This document shows positions 52,593 to 63,869 of a stretch of 64,000 bases of DNA, piece after piece. Made by a program: the position numbers and the translations under genes. The stretch lies in NCBI GenBank assembly GCA_951640165.1, contig OX621237.1:13764001-13828000 (forward strand), written 5' to 3'. The notes under the pieces are model-generated. The model was not told where the DNA came from. It worked only from the letters and a program-made list of their open reading frames with translations, and searched no databases. Source of the stretch: Pseudoips prasinana (lineage: Eukaryota > Arthropoda > Insecta > Lepidoptera > Nolidae). Numbering within the stretch: the first letter of the stretch is position 1; the number at the start of each line of letters is the position of its first letter.

Positions 52593-55279
52593 TTGTCAAT
52601 ACACTATTCTTTTCTTCTATACACATGTTCAAACCATGCCATACAAAATTGTGCCAAAAAATGGAACTTAGTTCTGTCACCACATGACGCGACATTGCTG
52701 CTTGTAGTCCAGTAATTTAAAATGTTCTCGGTTAATAGGCAATTACGAACTCAAAGCTACTCGAAGCTGACTCGAACGGAGGGATTGCATGCGGAATAGC
52801 ATTTATATTTATTTCCATTTTGAGAGAAAATTTGTATTTCAAATTATTGCCAGTGCGCAACTTGTTACTTTTGTTATCTAATTGATAATTTAATTACAGA
52901 TTAATTTAATTAATAAGTAATCTAATTACATAATATTTAATTACATTGTAATGAGAATTCCTTTAGATGTGGAATTAATTGAATTACAATGTAACCTAAT
53001 TACAGAGTATTCAATTATATTGTAATTATAACTTTGAATATGCAATGTATTTACTTGCTATATTTATACTAGGTAATATTATAAAGATGCAGAGTTAGAT
53101 AGTTTGTTTGAAAATGCTAATCTGAGGGACTACAATTTCAGCTAAAAAAATATTTTGTACTTATTAGAACCGTTAAAGGCGTAACGTTACTCCCTTGCGT
53201 AGTAATCATAAATGTCCGCTAATCGGCAATATATAAGGGTAGGTACATGGTACATAAATATATATGTATAAATAATTGATAGTTTCGTATATCTTAATGT
53301 AATTATAAAGAATACCTACCACACAGTAAGAAGTATTCTGTCTGAAACTTACCTTAAATGTTTGCAAACCTGATTTAAATATTTTCTCAAGATTTTGGTA
53401 TCTCTAGCTGATAATGCTGCTTTTTTCCCATTTCAAAATTAATTGGTTTTCTTTAACTGGCCAGCCAAAATAAAAATAATTATTATATCCTTGGACATTA
53501 TATACATATGGCCATCTCTTCCCAAAATAAGCAGAGCTTGTGCTGTGGAAACTATATAACTGATATACTACCTTAGAACTTTTCTTTTTAAAATATAAAT
53601 TATAACTAACACATTGATTTGGCAGAATATTTAATTAAAAAAATACTTATTCTATACTTATTTGTTAAATTTTCGTAGTTCTCAAAAAATAAATGCATAG
53701 GGCATTTTTTGTAAAGTGCAGTGACCCGTTACTAATATGAATGTTTAATTACGATATAACAGATTACATAAGTATACATATATGTTATTTTGTAATTACA
53801 TTAACTTGCAATTAAATTACTTTGTAATTAATTACAGTTAGTACTCATTGTAATAAGTTACTTTCGTAATCTGTTACAAAGTATTTTAGTTACTAATTAC
53901 AATGTAACTGTAATTTGTAATTGTTAATCTAATTACTTTTTGCCCATCACTGAGGCTACATCCAGCTACCACGATCTGTCAAATTTCTTTTCTAGATTTT
54001 CAACTTTATCACAAAAGCATACAGTTCACTGTCACGTCTACTTATTCTACTCTTATGCTACTGAAGCGGAAGGAATTTAGAAGAAACGATAGTGATCATT
54101 AATAAAATTATAGCATGTATTCCACCTCAGTAAGTCAACAGTAGAGCAACACAAAATTTATGGGTCGTGGTGTACGGCCAGTCTGTTTCCGTTCGCAGTC
54201 CGGTACTATCCTTGTGCCGACGTCGGTAAGTACCCCCGATGAATGTCCGACCGGGGCCCCCTGATGAAACTCCGAGTGCGGCCCTGTAGGTTCTGCGGTG
54301 GGCGATCGTGACGAATTGACGCTCCGAAAATAATACCTTACAAGCAGGATATCACTTTCCAAGATGCAGTAGTTGGAAATTTAAAATAATCAATTAGTTT
54401 TATATATAACAACAGGTATAAATTCAAAAAAACTACGTAGAACCACCATGAATGCACGGTATGGCACAAAGTAGCGTGGACCTGTCGTTAGATCAGTCTA
54501 TGCACGACTGTCTGTGCTGCGTTAAAATGTCCGCCGCTTGCGACGGTACTGCCTTTCCCCGCGGATGACCCTCGGGCACTTTTAAGGACCGTGCACACGC
54601 TGAAATTGTTAAAAGGGGATTGTAGACGCATATAAAAATTAAATATATATTAATAAAAATAATTAAAGAAATACACTATAATTTAGTAGTCTGTAATTTA
54701 AAAAAAATAATAATCTAAGTTAGGATCATGTAACGGTTCGTTACATCACTTTCAATTAAGGAAATTTGACAGATTGGGGTAGCTTGATGTGCTGGAGTCT
54801 GTACATTCAATTATATTTTATAACATTACTAACCGATGAAAATTTGGCTCCTAAATTAGAAATACATATTAAATTAGAAACTAAATGTGGGACGTTAAAT
54901 TGTTCCAATCGCGTTATATTTTCGTATAATTCATGACCATAAAATCTTTATACCTAATTCACCATATTAGCCAAATTACGTCCACTGTTGGATCCTCCCC
55001 AAAGTTCACAGAAAAACGCTTCTGGCTGATCTCTGGTAGGTTTTCCCTCGGGACTATTTCTGGGCTTTCGGCCCCTTTCAACGGGTTGAGCGAATTCGTA
55101 ATTATACTTATCTTATCGATTTTACGTAAATAGTCGAAACTCGAGCACAAGGAATACTGTTGCCATTACCATTACTGTTTCAGAGATGAAATTATAACTC
55201 GTCAATACATAACAAAACACCAAAAATGTTTGACAAACGGAAAAAGGAAAGTCATTAAACTGTTTTGTTTTAGCCAATT
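52593..55279. other. Interior between the long inverted repeats
   Basis: No gene recognised. It holds GTAATTACA-rich stretches (52870-53040, 53740-53940) ending in GCCCATCACTG, a hAT-like end; a SINE family A scrap at 53490-53575 (minus); MITE pieces of the 5268 family at 53950-54040 and 54758-54806; and an uncharacterised GC-richer patch at 54160-54340. Confidence 0.5.
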
Positions 55280-55975
55280 CTACAACAATTATTCCTAAAA
55301 GGCATATTTTCGTGTAGTGGAGCAAAAGATATTCCCATATTAAACCGAAATTATGGTCACTCTGCTCGAACATTGTAAGAGATAACATTATTTTTGAGAT
55401 TACACGCGTAGAAAACTGTTCTGAGGGTAAAACAATATGACAATCTGATGAGGTTAATATTAAGAATAAATGGATGTTCACACCGAAACCTTAACAATTA
55501 TAGATAATGAGATATTAGCGTTCAAAGTAACGTTACGACTGCGCGGCCACGTAACTTTTGTTTTGGCTTGATTTCGTTTGTTTAAATAAACTTTGGTGGA
55601 ATTAAATGCTTTCAGTACTTTGGACATATTAAAACCTTTCTTCTAGTAACAGTATTACTGCATGAAATCTTAAGTTTTGACTAAATAATCGAGATTAATA
55701 TATATCGCGGCCATAACTTCCAAGGAGAATATTTCGTGAAATAGCCATCTTAGTCTTATACTTCTTTTTCGACAATTGTTGACAAATGAAATGTTCAATT
55801 AACAAAAAGAATTAGATCTCTATCCCAAGTAGTTGCTGAGATCTCCATGGCCACGCAATCTTCCACGTTACGTTCGCGCTGCCAACTTAAAACCCCTGTA
55901 ACTTTTTTTGGTATGTTTCCTTCGATTTTGACTAAGTTCGACAAAAATTTTAGCGATGTCTTTTTCTGTTTGGAT
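55280..55975 (-). repeat. Right arm of the long inverted repeat
   Basis: Inverse of 51863-52592 with small indels and base changes. Both arms keep GCGCGGCCACGTAACTTTTG (55541) and its partner. Confidence 0.82.
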
Positions 55976-56299
55976 GACGTGGTGCAGCAATCGTGGCGCA
56001 CACGCCCAACGCTCGTTGGGTAGACGCCCATAACTTCTGTCTACCTTCTAGTGAGGACAAGTGAATTTCTATAACGGTGGCCTTGATTCTCTCTCCAGAA
56101 AGATATTGGCTTGTATGTCGGTTCATAAGAGTATTGAGGCTTTTGCCAAAAAAGGGCTAGAGTTTTGCAATACTGAAGTTGATGATACCTTCGTCGTGCT
56201 GATTCCTCCAGCGATCACACTGCAGATGCAAATCATTTGTAGATTCCAGTTCGTCTTTAATCTCTGTTACTATATCTTTATAAAAAAATAACATCCAGA

Positions 56300-56870
56300 T
56301 GATTTTAGTGGTGGTATATTATACCCAGGTACTTAGCACTATAAGTTCTTGTTAGTTCCATTTCTTATAATTCTGAATATACTGGGTATAACGTAATTAA
56401 TTATAAAAGTAAATAAAGTTAGATAACTCTAACTACTCATTTATTCGGTAAAGGACAGATTCTTAATATTGATATATATTTTGTATTATTAAAAATACAC
56501 GTATATCTAAGATATTACTTAAGTAACATTAAAAAACCTCGGTATTTTCCCAATTTATTCGCCAATTTGTGTTTTTACCACGTAAAATCCCATCTCTAAT
56601 TACGATGAATCTGTCATATAGGCGATTTTTCTTTTCTATAAGTTTCTATTAAGCGGAGCATGGCGCACTATTTGTGGCATGGACATAGAAATATATTACA
56701 GACTGTTCCCGGTACCGCGTAAGGGTATCGCGTTTTTCTGCTTTGATGAGACCTTTCATCCTGGGTCAAATAATGCACAATGGAACCTCATGCTTATGCT
56801 ATGATGTTTTTTTTATAATGTACCTAATAAAAGCCGCCTCGAAATATCGAGACAATGTTATTACTATTAT
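56300..56870. other. Intergenic, nothing recognised
   Basis: AT-rich sequence with no coding similarity or repeat ends seen. Confidence 0.4.
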
Positions 56871-56874
56871 TAAA

Positions 56875-57118
56875 CTGAGTCGAGATAGCCTAGTGATTAG
56901 ACTGCTGGACCGAGTAGTCTCGAGTTCAAAACCAAGGATTGATTGATGATTTGAACCGCTGAAAAAACAATATCACGAGGAAACCTGTAAAATGTTCTTG
57001 ATGGTACTTGAAGTCTTCCAGCCCGCTCTGGACCAGCGTTGTGGACTATGGCCTATACACTGTTAGTTTGAGGAGTGTCCCTTGCCCTGCATAGGGACAG
57101 TAATGGGCTGCATCATTA
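56875..57118 (+). mobile_element. tRNA-derived SINE, family D
   Basis: GAGATAGCCTAGTGATTAGA (A box) and CTCGAGTTCAAAACC (B box, degraded), then CACGAGGAAACCTG and GTTGTGGACTATGGCC, a body common in Lepidoptera. Confidence 0.75.
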
Positions 57119-57122
57119 TTAC

Positions 57123-57556
57123 ATTGGCGTGGTTGGTAAATGCTTGCCTTTCACGCCGTAGGTCATGGGTTCGACTCTTACCCATGACAAATATTAGTGT
57201 GCAGTATGCACACAAATGTTTGTCCTGAGTCTGGGTGTATTTATCTATATAAGTAAGTATTTACAAAAGAAAAGTAGTATATGGAAAATATCAGTTATCT
57301 GGTTTCTATAGTACACGCTCTGCTTAGATTGGAATCAGATGGCCGTGTGTGAATAATGTCCCAGGATATTATTTTTATCATTATTAAACCGTATGATAAC
57401 TGTGTATTTATTTATATAAGTAAGTATTTACAAATGAAAAGTAGTATATGCAAAATATCAGTTATCTGGTTTCTAGAGTACACGTTCTGCTTAGATTGGA
57501 ATCAGATGGCCGTGTGTAAATAATGTCCCAGGATATTATTTTTATTATTATAAAAC
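57123..57556 (+). mobile_element. SINE family A with a tandem copy of its 3' half
   Basis: Full copy 57123-57380; the 3' half repeats at about 57403-57556 (TATCTGGTTTCTAGAGTACA against TATCTGGTTTCTATAGTACA). Confidence 0.8.
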
Positions 57557-57802
57557 CGTATGAGCACTGTGTCCGTACATTGAAAATATTTAATCAAGAA
57601 AGGTTTGAGTTTGGTACCTATGCGTGCCTCTGGACTCTTACATGAATTACTGAACTTCATATCTGTCAGTTTAAATTAGAACAAAATACTAGTATATATC
57701 GGGATTATTCCAGCTGTCCACCATCATTTCTGTCCATTGGCTATTTTAATCGATACCTTAGCTATTTGCGTAACTGAACAACAAATTGTTTGCGGAGACA
57801 AA

Positions 57803-57962
57803 TCCTACTAATATTATAAACGCGAAAGTTTATAAGTATGGATGGATGTTGGTTACTCTTTCACGTAAAAACTACTGAATAGATTTTAGTTTTAGTTAAT
57901 AAAACTTTGCAATAATAAGGCTTATACATCAGAATAACACATAGGCTACAATTTATAAAGAT
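57803..57962 (+). mobile_element. Helitron-like element, 3' end lost
   Basis: Begins TCCTACTAATATTATAAACG and runs to ACAATTTATAAAGAT, where the hairpin end should begin but is absent. Confidence 0.65.
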
Positions 57963-58058
57963 ATTGTTTGAATCGTTCAAAATATGACGATAAGTGTCAA
58001 GTAAGTAGGAAAACATCCACCATTTGCGAGCTATTCCAGTGTGCATTGCCAAATCCGC

Positions 58059-58197
58059 TACAGACGCCAGCACATCATGCTACCCCAATCTGTCAAATTT
58101 CCCCAACTGAAAGTGAACCTTATGCTTTTGTGATAAAGTTGAAAATCTATAAAATAAATTTGACAGATTGGGATAGCTGGATGTGCTGGCGTCTGTA
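58059..58197. mobile_element. MITE, 139 bp, family of 5268-5406
   Basis: Same length, same CAGACGCCAGCACATC ends and TA flanks as the copy in TG-A. Confidence 0.82.
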
Positions 58198-58205
58198 CAT
58201 ACATA

Positions 58206-58299
58206 TCCTACTAATATTATAAATGCGAAAGTTTGTGAGTACATATGTATGTTTGTTACTCTCTACTTTAACGCGGGTGAAACCGCGGGGCACAGCTTG
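58206..58299 (+). mobile_element. Helitron-like element, internally deleted (94 bp)
   Basis: TCCTACTAATATTATAAATG start joined to ACGCGGGTGAAACCGCGGGG end; the last four bases are CTTG in place of CTAG. Confidence 0.7.
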
Positions 58300-58729
58300 T
58301 TTTGCAATAATTATTCAGTAGGTAATTATGAATTTTCCGCTACTAGAAAATCATAGGTTACCTACATTAGACAAATAACTATAATATTATGTTATTGCTA
58401 CAATGTGTATGTTTATTGATTAATATTTTCCTCATATTATTGTTTAAATTATCTGTCAAACTGCCTATTATGCTACGAAAATTTAGAAATCGTTCTTTAC
58501 TAAATGCACGTTAACACGCGTCATACTGGTTTAAATCCAAATGTAACATTTCTTTATTTATGTTCTTAACTGCTAGGAAATGATTTGTAAGAGGCTTTAC
58601 GTCTTCTTCGAAGCACGGGGGTGTAACTATTCACATTCTGACACCGAGCTGCTACTGTTGTTTCTTTTGACAGACTATTTTAATAAGAAAAATTCTTAAT
58701 AGTAATATACATACAGAAATAAAATTTAC

Positions 58730-58949
58730 CAATAATGCACACACACGCAGCTCAAGACGTCCTAATTATATAAAACTTTATAAGCCTAGGACTAATGACG
58801 GCAAAACAAGTATTACGTATCAAGGGGCTAAGATCTATAACTCACTGCCCAAACATATTAAAGACACAAAATCGCTAGCACTATTTAAAAAATTGTTAAA
58901 ACAACACATCTTAAAGACACTACCTAATAAAAATATAAATTAACCAAAG

Positions 58950-58979
<30 letters not shown>
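58730..58979 (+). mobile_element. Non-LTR retrotransposon 3' end with poly(A)
   Basis: The frame reads HTHAAQDVLII, SITYQGAKIYNSLPKHIKDTKSLALFKKLLKQHILKTL, a jockey/CR1-like C-terminus, then about 33 A at 58946-58980. The long pure A run suggests a young insertion. Confidence 0.82.
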
Positions 58980-58999
<20 letters not shown>

Positions 59000-59384
59000 T
59001 TTAAAATATACATTCCTAAAACAAATAAATACATTGTAATAAAAGTACTTACATACACAAATATAAACATACTTAATTCAAATTAAGAAGAAAGAAAAAC
59101 AAAGAAATTAAATACCATTATTTTGCAGTATGTAAACCGTCCCTTATATTGACTCGACAACAAACCGGCCCGGTTCGTGAGTAATAAGAGTAAAGTTACC
59201 TACATTTCTTTTAAGTAATATTATGTATTAAGATTACCTGTCAACGCATTTTGTTATTTTAATTTGTATTTATTTCTCCTTGTAAGTGATTTATAATCTT
59301 TGAGAAATAAAATAATTTTAAACCGTAATCCCAACTATTCTGTTGACCCAGCCCGGAATTTGAAGTCAGGACTTCACTATCTAT

Positions 59385-59650
59385 GGTACTTACTTACTTA
59401 TCGTATAGGTAGTGGTAACCCTAATGCTAGAGTTGCTCAAGCCGCCCAGTAGGCCTCTGATATGGCTTAACGACTGTTGTCTAATGGCTACAACCCGGAC
59501 CGACAGCTTAACGTGCCCTCCGAAGCACGGAGACGCTCAGAAATTAAACCACTTTGGTGGTCAACCATCTATGGACTGACCGCGAGCCTAGTTACTTAAC
59601 CTCACCGATCGCTTACGGACCGGTGAGAGCATCTAACTATGAGCGCTTCA
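59385..59650 (+). repeat. Dispersed repeat F
   Basis: Third near-complete copy; closest to 17256-17520, ending GAGAGCATCTAACTATGAGC. Confidence 0.8.
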
Positions 59651-60424
59651 ATTGAATATCTATCGTTGAACAAATTATTGATAGACCAGCAGTCACTATT
59701 ACGTGCTTGGAATATCTTGGTATGCTATGAGTCTTAGAATAGCTGTAAATACACGAGCGTCAACACGATCCTTGACATTACAACAATTAACAGAAGTTTG
59801 TTTTCGTCATTCAATCAAATGAATAAGTTTCAAATTTCCCCTACAAATGCGTAAGAATGTTATGTTTAATTAATTGGATCGTAATTGGGAATTCTACAAG
59901 GAAAATTAGTTTAATGCACAAAGTACGCGAAGTGTGCATTTATTTGTCAACTAAAGTGCACAAGATGTAAACATTGCACACTTCTCTGGAATTCATGCTT
60001 CATAGAAACACAGTACCTACGTATTTTATAAATAAATATCCCCATAACGCGGTATTGGATTAATACCTAATAACAAATAATTTAATTTCGATACAGATAA
60101 TTACATCTATACATTTTTATATATTGTGGACTCGGGTCTGAATCTCGATAACGATTTAAGGCAAATCATTAACTTTAGGTTACCCGCCGTTTCGGCATGG
60201 AATGCACCAGCCGTGGTCACGGGTCGACTGGTGTGGCTCGGCAGCGTCGTCTCCGTGATGCTCGGGTTTCGATATCTACCCTCGCATGGTCTTGAATTTT
60301 TTCTCATTATTTTCTTTTACGGAAATTCCTTGGATATGCGATAAACACTCATACGAATATATCAGGAATAGTGGGGAAGCTCTTTTTATCTCTATTAAAA
60401 AGACAACTCGCGCACTAGGAAAAT
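59651..60424. other. Intergenic, nothing recognised
   Basis: A GC-richer patch at 60170-60290 carries short open frames on both strands with no recognisable content. It may be a decayed element. Confidence 0.4.
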
Positions 60425-60602
60425 GAATCCCTGTGTCGCGGGGTACTTTACAAACATGTAATTAGCAAACATTAAGTACATCCAGACTCAGAGCAACTAT
60501 TTATGGGTCACACAACTTTTTGTGTCTGTTGTCCTGTACGGGAATCGAACCTGGAACACGGATTGGTGAATTCACTGTCTTAACCGCTACGCCACTTTAT
60601 TT
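60425..60602 (-). mobile_element. tRNA-derived SINE, family C
   Basis: Plus strand: GCGGGGTACTTTACAAACAT tail, TACGGGAATCGAACCTGGAA inverse B box, TTAACCGCTACGCCAC inverse A box. Confidence 0.75.
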
Positions 60603-61275
60603 GCGGAGGTCTATTACTTTTTTCGAGGTTACCGACCTATTCATATTTGCGTCAGTAACCACCCTGAACGAAGGTTCAACCTCAAAGGTGGTGCCCTCTG
60701 GCCCAGGTTACTCCCATTTAGCGAGTAGTGTTATTTTCTGAACGGCTTGATTCCCGCTCGCCTCTTTTGCCCTGTGAAGCAGTAAAAACCTCCAAACCAA
60801 CTATAAATATCATGTTGGTAAAATAACTTACACAATATGTAATAAAAAAGAACACAAACCCTACAAATTGTTTTTTTTTATCGTAAGAAACAGTACCATG
60901 TCATGTCATGAGAAATATTTTTTTTATTGTAGTTTAATTTTAATGCATATTGTGAACTTGAACAATGAGCTAAAAATTAAAAATACATAGAAAACATACC
61001 GAAATGATTCAGGAGCTATAAAAAATGAAATCACAAAAATAATTATTTGGATAGTTTAGTTCCGATTAAAGATTTACTTTACTTCTTAATAGTTTATTTT
61101 TTTTATTTATTTCCTCTTACATCTATTATTACAGGTATAAGTCCAATGCAATCAATAGAGTGCTTATCTTAATACAATACAATTGTATACCGTTAAAAAA
61201 AAATTACTTATAACTAATTATGAATAATGTACTTCTCGTGAACTCACTCAGAGAACACACAAATTGGTCAGTCTC

Positions 61276-61342
61276 AGGCGCCCCTGACGCGTGCCACTCT
61301 TAATAAGGTTAAGAGTACGGAGAGCACGCGTCAGGGGCGCCT
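61276..61342. repeat. 67-bp palindrome, exact 19-bp outer arms
   Basis: 61276-61294 and 61324-61342 are exact inverses (GGCGCCCCTGACGCGTGC). A second inner hairpin, ACTCTTAA / TTAAGAGT, sits between them. It abuts the end of a reverse transcriptase frame. Confidence 0.9.
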
Positions 61343-62024
61343 AACGTACAAGGTTAATCCGACCACGCGCCTCCACTAGCAATCGCGGCCGTCTCCTTCT
61401 CCAAACATACCTGTCTGAGACACACAGGGTTATTTGTTCTAAAACATCAGCATTATGAATTTTAACCCTAAATATTTTAAAAAGATATGATGTTAGTGCC
61501 TGTTCCCTTGGAACTCTTAGTTCATTGTATCCCACCATGCCTAAAATAAACAGAGTGGGATACATCAAAGGGTAAAATGGATATACTCCATACTGTCCCA
61601 TATACAAATATCTAATAAAATTATTTTGTACACGCCCATCTGGGCACCGCATGAAGCTAAGTATAGCCTCATGGCTATACTTAGCTTCATGCGATGCCCA
61701 GATGACTGCATTACATTCAAGTTGACTCCTAACCAATGCATTATATAAGGAAATTATAGCTCGAATGTTTGGAAACCCTTTCACTATTCGAAGTATAAAA
61801 CCTAAATTTCTAAAAGCTTTCTTACATACCCTAATAATATGATCACGAAAATTCAGCCCGGTGTTAAAACTTATACCCAAATCCTTGACCTCTGTGACTC
61901 TAACCATTTGTGATCCACTGATGCGGTAGTTATGCCGAATGGGGGAGAGCGGGCGAGAAAACGTGATTGTCACACACTTTGTAGTGTTGAATTGTAGTTG
62001 ACTTGGGCACCTCCAGTTCGCCAC
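61341..62024 (-). pseudogene. RT palm-to-thumb fragment with palindromic insert
   Basis: 227 residues from an internal Met; truncated both upstream and downstream, so not a working protein. The TAG stop is made at the junction with the 61276-61342 palindrome. Residues about 112-130 (HEAKYSHEAILSFMRCPDGR) come from the inverted repeat and do not look like the family there. Confidence 0.82.
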
Positions 62025-62150
62025 TCTGTCTATATCCCCTTGCAGCCTAGCACAGTCCTCATTGTTCTTGACAGCAAGAGATAATTTAAGGTCGTCGGCA
62101 AACAGTAAACACTTAGCGTCTTTAACAACGTGCGGGAGGACATTAATTTA
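61343..62150 (-). mobile_element. Jockey-like retrotransposon RT fragment
   Basis: Read on the minus strand: CLLFADDLKLSLAVKN (catalytic box, near 62095), RVANWRCPSQLQFNTTKC, VKDLGISFNTGLNFRDHI, LVRSQLECNAVIW and YLYMGQYGVYPFYPLMYPTLF. The frame stays open to 61341 although a 68-bp palindrome replaces about ten residues at 61637-61704. Confidence 0.85.
61637..61704. repeat. Quasi-palindrome, 32-bp arms, 4-bp spacer
   Basis: 61637-61668 and 61673-61704 match as inverses at 31 of 32 positions around TCAT, inside the RT frame. Confidence 0.92.
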
Positions 62151-62759
62151 TCATAAGCAGGAACTCTAGGGGGCCCAAGTTACTGCTTTAACTCACCCCT
62201 GATCTCGTAAAATATGGTTTTGACGTATGTCCCGCATATTCCACGTACCCGTACACGTAGTGTTGCCTGCTTTTTATACGACTGGTAAAAAAAATGTACC
62301 GCGCAGATGGCTAATCTCTGTTGAGACGGGCCGCCGTGGCCGAAATTCGGCTAGGAGGATATTATATATATATTTTTTTTTTATACACGTAGACTTTAAA
62401 AAAGCGCTTGTAAATAGTCAGAACATGTTTGTAGTAATATAGTTGTATACATTAGATATTATTTTTAGTAACATAGATATTTAGGTACATCTTGTATGAA
62501 AACATTTATAAAATTTATTTTATTACAGAAATTATGATGAACTAACGTTTAAAAAAAAAATCATTTGAACGATTTTCTTTTTTAACAACAGCATTTAAAA
62601 GAATTGATAAGGTGTTTGTTTCTGAAGTCAGTTAATTTAGGTACAGTTTATTATTTCATTATTTTCACAATTTGCATCGGGAATTGACTAACTCTGAAGT
62701 TCACATAAGGATAATTATTGACATCTTGCATAAAAATAGGAAAACTATTTTATGTAAAA
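62151..62759. other. Intergenic, nothing clear
   Basis: 62300-62365 (CGCAGATGGCTAATCTCTG, GGCTAGGAGGATATTAT) is a scrap of a repeat also seen at 28765-28835 and 40630-40710. The rest is AT-rich. Confidence 0.4.
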
Positions 62760-62935
62760 CTAGCTGTGTGCGCGGTTTTACCCGCGTTAAACTTCATAAA
62801 TTATAGCCTAAGTGTTATCCAGATCACCAATCATGCACAGCTGAAAGTCAAGTCTCCCCCAAGGATCGTCATGCTTGGCAGACAGTTTGGCGATCGCAGA
62901 AAAATGGTCATAGTCATATACAACATGTAACTTAA
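62760..62935 (-). mobile_element. Helitron-like 3' end fused to repeat G
   Basis: CTAG at 62760 with the inverse hairpin (GCGGTTTTACCCGCG) up to about 62822, then repeat G (GGCAGACAGTTTGGCGATCG). Confidence 0.55.
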
Positions 62936-63299
62936 TTAACGCACATCCTGAAAATAGTTTGTTAAGAAACATTTACTGAATCGATTTATATAATTTTTAA
63001 TATAAGTAATTTTTTATTCCAAAATTAAATAAAACCACGGAAATTATTGTCACATTTACCCTGTACAGTCAAAACAAATGGAAATGGACCGTAAGTCAAA
63101 TAATAAGACTGTTAGTAGTCATACAAATTCCATGATTCAATACAAAATAAAGAAAAATAAACTTAATTCCAAGAAACTAATTTAGTAAAAAAACAATGCA
63201 TATACATGTTAAATTAAAAATTCAGTGTATGTATTATGATTACAACATAATATTCTAATTGGGGTGTTTCAGGGTGTTCGTTAATTATGTTACATGTTG

Positions 63300-63425
63300 T
63301 ATAAGGAACCTGCTGTCCGTCCTCTGGCAGACATTCCCTCGGGTCGACTTCTACGCCCCCCATGGGATGATATGGTGTGATGATATTTTAATATCCTCCG
63401 CCGTCACCACACAGCAGCTTATTCG
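63300..63425 (+). repeat. Dispersed repeat G
   Basis: CTGGCAGACATTCCCTCGGG and CCCCCCATGGGATGATATGG, as at 24820-24880. Confidence 0.55.
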
Positions 63426-63531
63426 GATATGTAATCTATATTACTCCAAAGTTACATCAATACACGTTCGGTAGTTTTTGCGTGAAAGAGTAACAAACAT
63501 CTATACGACGAACAGTAACAAACATCTATAT

Positions 63532-63766
63532 GACGGTCACCGTAGCCTAGTTTTGTAGTGCTCCTGCCTACGAAGCTGGTGGTCCTGGGTTCGAATCCCG
63601 GTAAGTGCAAATATTTGTGTGATGAGCACGAATATTTGTTTCTGAGTCATGGATGTTTTCTTTGTGTTTAAGTATTTATCTATCTATATAAGTATGTATA
63701 TCGTCGCTTGGTACCTATAGTACAAGCTTTGCTTAGTTTGGGGTTAAGATGACCTGTGTGACATTG
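63532..63766 (+). mobile_element. tRNA-derived SINE, family B
   Basis: Full-length, with B box GGGTTCGAATCCC; one extra T pair in the A-box region (TAGTTTTGTAGTG). Confidence 0.82.
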
Positions 63767-63823
63767 TTGTGTTTGTATTAAATATATAGATATTATATAT
63801 AAAAATATTATATTATATACATC

Positions 63824-63869
63824 GGTACATCCATACTCACAAACTTTAGCATTTATAATATTAGTGGGA
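63824..63869 (-). mobile_element. Helitron-like 5' end fragment
   Basis: On the minus strand TCCCACTAATATTATAAATG then AAGTTTGTGAGTATGGATG, the 5' start only. Confidence 0.55.

Noticed and set aside
52851..53952. A possible 1.1-kb hAT element between CAGTGCGCAACTTG and GCCCATCACTG
   Set aside because: The two ends pair poorly and no 8-bp target duplication was found, so I kept only the note on the right end.
60126..60344. A 72-residue frame with hydrophobic content in a GC-richer patch
   Set aside because: Open frames on both strands in the same patch and no recognisable family or splice context.
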